A stretch of 20,371 nt of DNA from a virus, in the IMG/VR virus record IMGVR_UViG_3300040801_000902, positions 1 to 20,371 of that record. One strand, given 5' to 3'. Position numbers and translations under genes: made by a program. Of this stretch, positions 14,022-20,371 are shown one piece after another. The notes below the pieces were generated by a model. It was not told where the DNA came from, ran no database searches, and was given only the letters and a program-made list of their open reading frames with translations. Every line of letters begins with the position of its first letter. Position 1 is the stretch's first letter.

Positions 14022-16463
14022 ATGATAAATAAGCCAAAATTCAATTCGGGTGGTGGTTTTCCAAATCAATTTGTACCAGACGTAGAGAAAGACTCTTATG
14101 AGTATGGTCTACGAGTTGGCCATGCTATTGAGTCAGAGTGGTTTTCTAGGGATAATGGAGCAAGTATGTATGGAGAAATACGCTCTGAGTTTCTAAAAAG
14201 AAGACTCTATGCTAGGGGTCAGCAGCCAGTAGAAAAATACAAAAACGAGTTGTCTGTCAATGGAGACCTTTCTTACTTAAATCTTGATTGGACACCTGTA
14301 CCTATTGTCCCTAAGTTTGTAGATGTTGTTGTAAACGGAATACAGAATAGGCTTTTAGATGTTAAAGTAGAAGCTGTAGACGACTTGTCTTCTTTAAGAA
14401 GGCAGATGTTTAGAACTGAAATGCAAACAGATATGATTGGTAAGGAGCTTTTGCAGAAGGTAAAAGCCGAAACTGGCGTTGATGCATTTAATATAAAAGA
14501 AGACACTGTACCAGACTCAGAAGAAGAGTTAAATCTATATATGGATTTAAGGTACAAACAGGCTGTAGAGGTAGCTGAAGAGACAGCTATTAAGACTCTT
14601 ATGGAGTTGAATGAATATGATGAGGTTAAAAGGCGTGTAGACGAAGACAATGTTGTCCTAGGAATCTCAGCTTTAAAACACTCTTTTGATATTCATGATG
14701 GCGTAAGGGTAGAATATGTTGACCCATTAAACTTTGTTTATTCTCCAACAGAAGACCCTAACTTTAGGGACTGTTATTATTTTGGTGAGCTTAAATCTGT
14801 TCATGTAACGGAGATTAAAAAGATAAATCCAAATCTAACTCAAGAGGATATAGAAGAAATATCCAAAGTTGCGAGTAGATTTGATGGTTACAGAAGTACT
14901 CAAAACCTACAAACACAAAGCGGATTAGATAAAGCAAATGTTTCTTTATTGTATTTTTGCTATAAAACAGATAAAGAAATAGTATATAAAGTAAAGCAAA
15001 ATGACAATGGCGGTGAAAAAGCCATAAAAAAAGACGGCTCATTCAACCCTCCAAAAGAACAACAGGAGAGATTTAAAAAAGTATCAAGAAGAATAGATGT
15101 TTGGTATGAAGGGGTTTTAGTTATGGGAACAAATCATTTGCTAAAATGGGAGCTAATGTCTAATATGGTAAGGCCAAAATCTGCATTTCAAAGGTCTTTG
15201 CCTCCATATATTGTATCTGCTATAAAATTATCAAAAGGAAATATAGATTCTTTAGTAAAAAGAATGATACCTTTTGCTGACCAAATACAACTCACACACT
15301 TAAAATTACAGCAAGTAGTATCTAAAATGATACCAGATGGCGTCTTTATTGATGCAGATGGTTTAAATAGTGTAGATTTAGGTAATGGAGCTTCATATAA
15401 TCCATCTGAAGCTTTATCAATGTACTTCCAGACTGGTAGTGTTATTGGTAGAAGTTATACCGAGGACGGAGATTTTAATAACGCAAGAGTTCCTATTCAG
15501 GAATTAACTAGTAGTGGCTCAAACGCTAAAATACAAAGTTTAATTGGTATGTATAATTATCAATTAAATATGATTAGAGCAGTGACAGGAATTAACGAAG
15601 CTAGGGACGGAAGTAATCCTGACCAATACGCTTTAGTTGGACTCCAGAAACTTGCTGCCTTAAACAGTAATACAGCTACAAGACATGTAGTTCAATCTGG
15701 AATAAACATAACCAAAAGACTTGCAGAAGCTCTTTCTTATAGAATATCTGATATAATGCAGTATTCTGATTTTGCAGAGGATTTTGCTAAGATGATTGGA
15801 AAAAATAACCTAGAAGTTGTTGAAGAAATACTAGGTCTTCATCTACATGACTTTGGTGTTTTTATAGAAATAGAGCCAGATGAGGAAGAAAAACAAAGAC
15901 TAGAGCAAAATATCCAGCAATCAATTCAAGCGAAACAAATAGACCTTGATGACGCTATAGATATTAGGTCTGTCAAAAACTTTACTCTAGCCAATTCCCT
16001 TTTGAAAATAAAAAAGAAAAAGAAGCAAAAGGAGGATATGGATATTCAGCAAAAAAACATACAGATGCAAAGCCAAGCAAATGCTCAGTCTGCTCAAGCA
16101 GCATCTCAAGGCAGAATACAAGAAGAGCAGCTTAAATCTGAAATGGAGTCTCAATTAGCTCAAATGAAGAGTCAATTAGAAATGCAAAAGATGCAAGCTC
16201 AAAAAGAGATAGATAAAGAGATTCTTCAAATGAAGCATCAGTTCCAGATGCAATTAAAGCAGATGGAAAAAGAAGTGTCTTCAAGTAAGGATAAATACAA
16301 AGAAGATAGGAAAGACGAAAGGACAGATAAACAAGCAACCCAGCAAAGTAAATTAATAAGACAAAGAAAACAGGATTTACCACCTGTCGATTTTAGGGAA
16401 GCTGGTGATGCTAACCAAATCATGAGTAATTTGGAGGCAACAGTGGGTCCAGAAAGTGTATAG
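14022..16463 (+). CDS. Portal protein
   Basis: An 813-aa protein starting two bases after the terminase stop. It should form the dodecameric ring through which DNA enters and leaves the head. The N-terminal region (83-112) has LSYLNLDWTPVPIVPKFVDV and VNGIQNRLL, as in many portals of Bacteroidota phages. The crown-side helical region carries VTGINEARDGSNPDQYALVG at about 521-540, then KLAALNSNTATRH, a well-conserved portal signature. From about 662 to 780 comes a Gln/Met/Lys-rich coiled coil, longer than in compact portals, followed by a short tail with DLPPVDFREAGDANQIMSN. The family match is from memory, but gene order terL-portal-scaffold-capsid supports it. The long coil could project inside the capsid as a barrel-like extension. 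Confidence 0.85.
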   Translation: MINKPKFNSGGGFPNQFVPDVEKDSYEYGLRVGHAIESEWFSRDNGASMYGEIRSEFLKRRLYARGQQPVEKYKNELSVNGDLSYLNLDWTPVPIVPKFVDVVVNGIQNRLLDVKVEAVDDLSSLRRQMFRTEMQTDMIGKELLQKVKAETGVDAFNIKEDTVPDSEEELNLYMDLRYKQAVEVAEETAIKTLMELNEYDEVKRRVDEDNVVLGISALKHSFDIHDGVRVEYVDPLNFVYSPTEDPNFRDCYYFGELKSVHVTEIKKINPNLTQEDIEEISKVASRFDGYRSTQNLQTQSGLDKANVSLLYFCYKTDKEIVYKVKQNDNGGEKAIKKDGSFNPPKEQQERFKKVSRRIDVWYEGVLVMGTNHLLKWELMSNMVRPKSAFQRSLPPYIVSAIKLSKGNIDSLVKRMIPFADQIQLTHLKLQQVVSKMIPDGVFIDADGLNSVDLGNGASYNPSEALSMYFQTGSVIGRSYTEDGDFNNARVPIQELTSSGSNAKIQSLIGMYNYQLNMIRAVTGINEARDGSNPDQYALVGLQKLAALNSNTATRHVVQSGINITKRLAEALSYRISDIMQYSDFAEDFAKMIGKNNLEVVEEILGLHLHDFGVFIEIEPDEEEKQRLEQNIQQSIQAKQIDLDDAIDIRSVKNFTLANSLLKIKKKKKQKEDMDIQQKNIQMQSQANAQSAQAASQGRIQEEQLKSEMESQLAQMKSQLEMQKMQAQKEIDKEILQMKHQFQMQLKQMEKEVSSSKDKYKEDRKDERTDKQATQQSKLIRQRKQDLPPVDFREAGDANQIMSNLEATVGPESV

Positions 16464-16473
16464 TTTTTTTATT

Positions 16474-16481
16474 TAATTTTG
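16474..16481 (+). promoter_or_regulatory. Bacteroidota-type -7 element before scaffold and capsid genes
   Basis: TAATTTTG fits TAnnTTTG and ends 26 bases before the ATG at 16508, in the gap after the portal gene. A run of seven T lies just upstream (16464-16470). No clear TTG -33 element is present. The site would give the scaffold/capsid pair its own supply of transcript. Confidence 0.5.
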
Positions 16482-16507
16482 CAGTATAAATTTTAATTTA
16501 ATCTATT

Positions 16508-17683
16508 ATGAATCAAGAAAATAATGAAGTTGACTTTAAAGTCGACTTATCTAAGCCTCCTGTAAAAAAAGGAGAAGAAGATAAAAAAGAACAAGAAGTT
16601 ACCGAAGTTGAAGGTGAAAACACAACAAACTCGGAAGTTCAAGAAGATAAAGCTACTGAGAAACAGCCAGAAGCTGAAGAAAATACTAAGGCAGAGGAAG
16701 AAGCCCCTGCTGGAAAAGAAGCTGAAGAGCCTCAAGAACAAGCTGAGGTAAAGGTTTCTAAAGAAGAAATAATTGCTGAGTTCCTAACTAACAAGTATAG
16801 TATGGGATTAGAGGAATTAGAAAACGTTCTTTCAAATAAGGATAGTAAAAATCAAGAACTTCCTGAGGAGGTTGAAAAGTATTTACAATTTAAAAACGAA
16901 ACCAAAAGAGGTTTAAAAGACTTTGTAAAAGCTAATGAAGACATTAGTGATTACAAGGAGGAAGCTTTATTGCGTGAGTACTATAAACAATCAAATCCAG
17001 AGTTAGATGATTCTGACATCAGTTTTCTGATAGAAGATAGGTTTAACATTGATGAAAGTGTAGATACAGACACTGACATAAAGAAGAAAAGTCTTGATAA
17101 AAAACAAGAGCTACATAAAGCAAAGCAGTATTTTGAGCAGACAAGGGAAAAATACAAAGCTCCACTTGAGTCAAGTTTGGAGAATTTACCCGAAGAAGCT
17201 AAAGAGGCTGTTACGTTTTATAAGCAATATAATGATGAAAAATCTAAAGAGCAGGAGGTTATAAACTCTCAAAGGGAAGCTTTTGAGAAAAAAACCTCAA
17301 AGTTTTTTGGCGAAGAATTCAAAGGTTTTGAATTTAAAATCGGCGATAAAACTTTAAACTTTAAGCCTAAGGATAAAACAGAAGTTGTTGAAAAACAAAT
17401 GAATTTAAATAACTTCATACAATCTTTCTTAGACGACAAAGGTGTTTTAAAGGATGCAAAACAATATCATACCGCCCTTAATATGGCTATGAACCCAGAG
17501 GCTTACGCTAAGTTCTTTTACGAGCAAGGTAAAGCAGATGCGGTTAATCAGGTTGTAACTGACGGTAAAAATATAGATATGAATGTGCGGACTAAAGTTG
17601 ATTCATCAAAACCTGGAATGAAATTTAGAGTTGTTGATAGCAACAAAGGATTTGGTTCTGGACTGAAAATAAGAAAAAAATAA
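16508..17683 (+). CDS. Putative capsid scaffolding protein
   Basis: A 391-aa, highly charged protein. Residues 1-85 are an extremely Glu/Lys-rich, Pro-containing low-complexity stretch. Residues 88-270 are helical and charged with coiled-coil character. The C-terminus (about 290-391) is basic and ordered-looking, with EEFKGFEFKIGDKTLNFKPK, then MAMNPEAYAKFFYEQGKADA and finally SGLKIRKK. A disordered acidic N-terminus, helical rod and basic C-terminus that can grip the shell is the usual plan of phage scaffolds. The position between portal and major capsid protein is the classic one. No protease motif is visible. The segment MNPEAYAKFFYEQGKADAV is one I recall from proteins at this locus in marine phages. 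Confidence 0.72.
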   Translation: MNQENNEVDFKVDLSKPPVKKGEEDKKEQEVTEVEGENTTNSEVQEDKATEKQPEAEENTKAEEEAPAGKEAEEPQEQAEVKVSKEEIIAEFLTNKYSMGLEELENVLSNKDSKNQELPEEVEKYLQFKNETKRGLKDFVKANEDISDYKEEALLREYYKQSNPELDDSDISFLIEDRFNIDESVDTDTDIKKKSLDKKQELHKAKQYFEQTREKYKAPLESSLENLPEEAKEAVTFYKQYNDEKSKEQEVINSQREAFEKKTSKFFGEEFKGFEFKIGDKTLNFKPKDKTEVVEKQMNLNNFIQSFLDDKGVLKDAKQYHTALNMAMNPEAYAKFFYEQGKADAVNQVVTDGKNIDMNVRTKVDSSKPGMKFRVVDSNKGFGSGLKIRKK

Positions 17684-17707
17684 AAACAACGCTAAAAAAA
17701 CAAAAAA

Positions 17708-19114
17708 ATGGCACAAAGTATTAATTTTGACGGAGCTAACGCATCTAACATAGGTGGTTCTACGTCCCTAACACCTGCACCAGGAAAGAGCTTAGCTAAC
17801 GCTAATTACCTTTCTAATGCAGATTACACATTCGCACAACAATATTTACCAGACTTATACGAGCAAGAGTTTGAGCGTTACGGAAATCGTTCTGTAGCAT
17901 CTTTCTTGCGTATGGTAGGTGCTGAAATTCCTTCTTCTTCTGATTTAATCAAGTGGAGTGAGCAAGGAAGATTGCACGTACAAGCTTCTGGAGCTATTGG
18001 CGCTAACGGAACAACTATTGACGGTCTTACCGCTCACAGTTTCCGTACAAACCAAACAATTATCATTTCAACTGCTGCTGGAGTTCAAGCTAAAGCTCTT
18101 ATTACAGATGCTTCTGCTGCTGATTCTATTGAGGTTGCTACTTTTGCAACTTTAAGTCTTATTGACGAGGCTTCTGCTGCTGATGGTACTGGACCTTTTG
18201 ACGATGACGATGCTGTTACTATCTTTGTATTCGGTTCTGAATTCAAAAAAGGAACTGCTGGAATGGTTGGTTCTCTTGATGCTGATTTTGAAGCTAAAGA
18301 AAACAATCCAATTATCATTAAAGACAAATACGAAGTATCTGGTTCTGAGATGGCACACGTTGGATGGGTTGAAGTAACAACTGAAAATGGAGCTTCTGGA
18401 TACCTATGGTACTTGAAGTCTGAAAGCGAAACTCGACTACGTTTTGAGGATTACCTAGAGACTTCAATGATTGAAGGTGAGCCTGCTGCTTCTGGTTCTG
18501 CTGCTGCTACTGCTGGCTACAAGGGTACTAAAGGTCTTTTCTATGAAGTAGAAAATGGAGGTAACGTTACTTCTGGAACTATTGATAGTAGAGAAGATTT
18601 AGAGGATATCGCTAAGGTTCTTGATAAAGAAGGAGCTATTCAAGAGAACGTTATGTTCGTGAATAGAGCTACATCTTTTGACGTAGACAAAGTATTAGCT
18701 GCACAAAACAATTCTGGAGCATCAACTGCTTCTTACGGATTGTTTGACAACGACGAAGATATGGCCTTGAACCTTGGGTTCTCTGGTTTCCGTATCGGAT
18801 ATGACTTTTACAAGTCTGACTGGAAATACCTAAACGATGCTACTACTCGTGGTAACATTGGAGGAATTGACGGTATCGTTGTACCTGCTGGTTCTGTAAC
18901 AGTTTACGACCAAGTACTTGGAGAGAACGCTAAGAGACCATTCTTACACGTTCGTTACCGAGTTTCACCTACTGAAGACAGAAAGTACAAGTCTTGGGTA
19001 GTTGGTTCTGCTGGAGGAGCCGCAACAAGCGGAGACGACAAAATGGAAGTTCACTTCTTGTCAGAGCGTGCGCTTTGTACAATGGGAGCTAACAACTTCA
19101 TGTTATTGAAGTAG
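17708..19114 (+). CDS. Major capsid protein
   Basis: A 468-aa protein, most likely with the HK97 fold, which forms the head shell. The N-terminus is Ser/Ala/Asn-rich, then YTFAQQYLPDLYEQEFERYG (39-58). Later NNPIIIKDKYEVSGSEMAHV and TTENGASGYLWYLKSESETR are blocks I recall from capsid proteins of marine Bacteroidota phages. Residues 95-180 hold an Ala/Asp/Thr-rich insertion with a repeated ASAAD. Arginine is coded by CGT in 9 of 16 cases, unlike the AGA/AGG habit of terminase and portal, a sign of strong expression. The leader just before the ATG is nearly all A and C with no Shine-Dalgarno. A strong terminator follows the stop. No separate maturation protease is seen. Confidence 0.88.
   Translation: MAQSINFDGANASNIGGSTSLTPAPGKSLANANYLSNADYTFAQQYLPDLYEQEFERYGNRSVASFLRMVGAEIPSSSDLIKWSEQGRLHVQASGAIGANGTTIDGLTAHSFRTNQTIIISTAAGVQAKALITDASAADSIEVATFATLSLIDEASAADGTGPFDDDDAVTIFVFGSEFKKGTAGMVGSLDADFEAKENNPIIIKDKYEVSGSEMAHVGWVEVTTENGASGYLWYLKSESETRLRFEDYLETSMIEGEPAASGSAAATAGYKGTKGLFYEVENGGNVTSGTIDSREDLEDIAKVLDKEGAIQENVMFVNRATSFDVDKVLAAQNNSGASTASYGLFDNDEDMALNLGFSGFRIGYDFYKSDWKYLNDATTRGNIGGIDGIVVPAGSVTVYDQVLGENAKRPFLHVRYRVSPTEDRKYKSWVVGSAGGAATSGDDKMEVHFLSERALCTMGANNFMLLK
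18110..18184 (+). repeat. 15-bp direct repeat in the capsid insertion
   Basis: GCTTCTGCTGCTGAT occurs at 18110-18124 and again at 18170-18184, exactly 60 bases (20 codons) later. The protein context is LITDASAAD and LIDEASAAD, so it is a short, in-frame internal repeat. Confidence 0.8.
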
Positions 19115-19122
19115 TATTAAAC

Positions 19123-19159
19123 AAGGAGGGGGCTTATTAAAGCCCCTCTCCTTTTTTTT
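19123..19159 (+). terminator. Strong intrinsic terminator after the major capsid gene
   Basis: Left arm 19125-19135 (GGAGGGGGCTT) pairs with 19140-19151 (AAGCCCCTCTCC), with a 4-base loop and one bulged T at 19147: 11 pairs, mostly GC, followed by eight T (19152-19159). Two flanking A-T pairs extend it. It lies 8 bases past the capsid stop. There is no promoter-like site between it and the gene at 19184. Confidence 0.9.
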
Positions 19160-19183
19160 AAATCAAATTAAATATTAAATATA

Positions 19184-19960
19184 ATGGCAACAAAAACTGC
19201 AACAAAAAGTTTTGGTTATAACTCAATTTTACCAAAACTAGAACAAAAAGACAGAGTATTCATTTTAAAAGGAAACTCTTCTCCTATAAGACTGATGATA
19301 TCAGTCAAACACACATCAAGAAGACCACTTACTTATTTTGATGGTTCTTTAAACAGAGCTTTAAGATATGCAACAAACCAGCTTACTCCTTTTGTGGATG
19401 AGCAAGATGGTGTTGTTACTCTTGAACCTGTTACATTTGAAAACGGGACACTAATAGTTCCTTCCTGGAATGTTAATCTTCAAAAGTTTTTAATGATTCA
19501 CCCTCAGTTTAACAAGCTTTTTTTCGAATTAGACAAAGAGCAAGAAGCTAGCAAAGAGGTTGAGGACATCTACAATGAAATTGATGCTCAAGTAGAAGCT
19601 AAAAATCTTGACATTAATGACCTTGAGGCAATAGCTAGGGTTGTTATGAAGGGAAATATTTCATCTATGACATCTTCAGAATTAAGAAGAGATATGATTA
19701 TTTGGGCTAAGAAAAACCCATCTGAGTTCATGAATCTAATTAACGATGAAAATCTAAAGCTAAGAAACCTAGCTGTTAGAGCTGTAGAAATGAACATTCT
19801 TCATATAAAACAAGACAATAGAACGGTTGTTTGGGGAGATAATAAAAAAGAGCAGATAATCGTAGCTCCTTATGGAGAAAACGTTTATAGTGCTTTAGCT
19901 TTATTTTTCAAGACAGACGAGGGATTAGATGTTTTACAAAACATAACCAATAAATTGTAA
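19184..19960 (+). CDS. Hypothetical phage protein downstream of the capsid gene
   Basis: A 258-aa soluble protein. The N-terminal domain (1-105) has KGNSSPIRLMISVKHTSRRP and LTYFDGSLNRALRYATNQ, then EPVTFENGTLIVPS, and appears mixed alpha/beta. The C-terminal part (110-200) is helical and charged. I recall the RALRYA.NQ..PF.DEQ pattern in proteins at the same locus in marine phages, but not a function. A head completion, neck or virion protein is plausible from position alone. No leader promoter is seen: its mRNA would depend on read-through of the terminator before it, so it is probably made in smaller amounts than the capsid protein. Its own downstream hairpin may end the transcript. Confidence 0.75.
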   Translation: MATKTATKSFGYNSILPKLEQKDRVFILKGNSSPIRLMISVKHTSRRPLTYFDGSLNRALRYATNQLTPFVDEQDGVVTLEPVTFENGTLIVPSWNVNLQKFLMIHPQFNKLFFELDKEQEASKEVEDIYNEIDAQVEAKNLDINDLEAIARVVMKGNISSMTSSELRRDMIIWAKKNPSEFMNLINDENLKLRNLAVRAVEMNILHIKQDNRTVVWGDNKKEQIIVAPYGENVYSALALFFKTDEGLDVLQNITNKL

Positions 19961-19996
19961 TTATAAAGTAATTACTTTTTTGCACCGTGAAAGGAG

Positions 19997-20030
19997 AGAA
20001 GGGGTCACAAATTGTGACTTCTTTTTTTTT
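19997..20030 (+). terminator. Hairpin and T-tract after the 258-aa gene, with perfect inverted repeat core
   Basis: The core GTCACAAATTGTGAC (20004-20018) has seven-base arms that are perfect reverse complements around one base. Allowing G-U pairs, the stem extends outward to 20001/20021 (nine pairs, three-base loop) and then to about 19997/20025 against the T-tract. A run of nine T (20022-20030) follows. This fits an intrinsic terminator 36 bases past the stop at 19960. The symmetric core could alternatively be a protein-binding operator. Confidence 0.7.
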
Positions 20031-20039
20031 GTACTTTTG
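20012..20039 (+). promoter_or_regulatory. Bacteroidota-type promoter overlapping the terminator
   Basis: TACTTTTG (20032-20039) matches TAnnTTTG, and TTG at 20012-20014 gives a -33 element with a 17-base gap, within the usual 17-23. The -7 ends 15 bases before the ATG at 20055. The -33 lies within the right arm of the inverted repeat, so protein binding there could repress it. Confidence 0.65.
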
Positions 20040-20054
20040 TAGAAAATATATCCT

Positions 20055-20371
20055 ATGATAAATAGCATAAGAAATACTGTTATGTTTTTGCTGAACAAAG
20101 ATAACAGAGGATATGTGTCGCCATCTGAGTTTAACTATTTTGCTAAGCAGGCTCAACTAGAGATTTTTGAATCTTATTTTTCAGACATTTCTAAGGCTGT
20201 AGCCCTGCAAAATTCAAGAAAAAAAGCTTTAAATTATGGAGACACAGTTCAGCATATTCAAGATAAGATAGATAGGTTTTACGCAAGCACTGCTTTGACG
20301 TACAACGACCAGAATAGCCCTAGCTTAGGTGAAGAACAGGATTATTTTCAGCTACCTTCTAACCTTTATAA
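20055..20371 (+). CDS. Phage virion protein of the INSIRNTVMFLLNKDNRGY type (3' truncated)
   Basis: At least 105 codons, open to the window end. The N-terminus MINSIRNTVMFLLNKDNRGY, then SEFNYFAKQAQLEIFESYF, is a pattern I recall in proteins near the capsid gene of marine Bacteroidota phages. The name I remember is merely hypothetical or structural, so no role is claimed. The segment is helical with many Asn, Gln, Lys and aromatic residues. It ends near LGEEQDYFQLPSNLY, which in relatives starts a beta domain. It begins 15 bases after a promoter-like -7. A neck, connector or tail role would fit its place after the head genes. Confidence 0.75.
   Translation, partial: MINSIRNTVMFLLNKDNRGYVSPSEFNYFAKQAQLEIFESYFSDISKAVALQNSRKKALNYGDTVQHIQDKIDRFYASTALTYNDQNSPSLGEEQDYFQLPSNLY

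Noticed and set aside
17958-18377. Alternative-frame Leu-rich open frames inside the capsid gene
   Set aside because: They arise from the GCT/TCT-rich codon use of the capsid insertion read in another frame and do not represent a membrane protein.
19972-19983. TTACTTTTTTGC as a further promoter -7
   Set aside because: Two extra T break the TAnnTTTG spacing. The site at 20032 fits exactly and lies closer to a start codon.
1-20371. tRNA genes, CRISPR arrays, insertion sequences, integrase and attachment sites
   Set aside because: No cloverleaf-like run, regularly spaced repeat, transposase or recombinase sequence was seen on either strand by eye. A tRNA scan would settle the first.

Overview
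The window is a stretch of an AT-rich tailed-phage genome with every recognisable gene on the + strand. Three things point to a host in the Bacteroidota, probably a marine flavobacterium. Short leaders carry TAnnTTTG -7 elements typical of that phylum. Start codons sit behind A-rich leaders and not Shine-Dalgarno sequences. Many small proteins resemble families I remember from uncultured marine phages; that resemblance is from memory and was not searched. There is no integrase, repressor, tRNA or replication gene here. This is the late (packaging, virion, lysis) half of the genome.

Layout. (1) 1-2222: the C-terminal end of a structural protein, then six tightly packed small genes for mostly Lys/Arg-rich proteins. 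Two of these encode only 46 and 51 residues. (2) 2222-3234: a lysis cassette in which a T7-lysozyme-type amidase overlaps a membrane protein gene on each side, both holin candidates. (3) 3289-10013: a receptor-binding block of four tail fibre or tail-tip proteins. The largest (1339 aa) ends in an S74 self-cleaving chaperone domain and carries FYDSNDT-type repeats. (4) 10052-11792: five small genes, including a protein that reads as two GroES-like domains in tandem, and a likely small terminase. (5) 11770-19114: large terminase, portal, an acidic scaffold-like protein and the major capsid protein, in canonical packaging/head order. (6) 19115-20371: a strong terminator, a conserved-looking 258-aa protein of unknown role, then a terminator/promoter hybrid and the start of another gene that runs off the window.

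Regulation. Four promoter-like sites (before 3289, 10052, 16508 and 20055) each end 15-26 bases upstream of a start codon. They divide the window into transcription units: lysis and small proteins; tail fibres; packaging and portal; scaffold and capsid; and the downstream unit. Two hairpin-plus-T-tract terminators lie after the capsid gene and after the 258-aa gene. The second one overlaps the -33 region of the next promoter.

How the genes fit together. The terminase pair packages DNA through the portal into a shell of capsid protein built on the scaffold. The GroES-like protein would plausibly adapt the host GroEL for folding capsid or other virion proteins. The fibre block gives host recognition, and the amidase with its membrane partners releases progeny. 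The most unusual items are the tandem GroES-like protein, the run of small basic proteins, the lambda-type deviant Walker A in the terminase, and the terminator/promoter overlap at about 20000.
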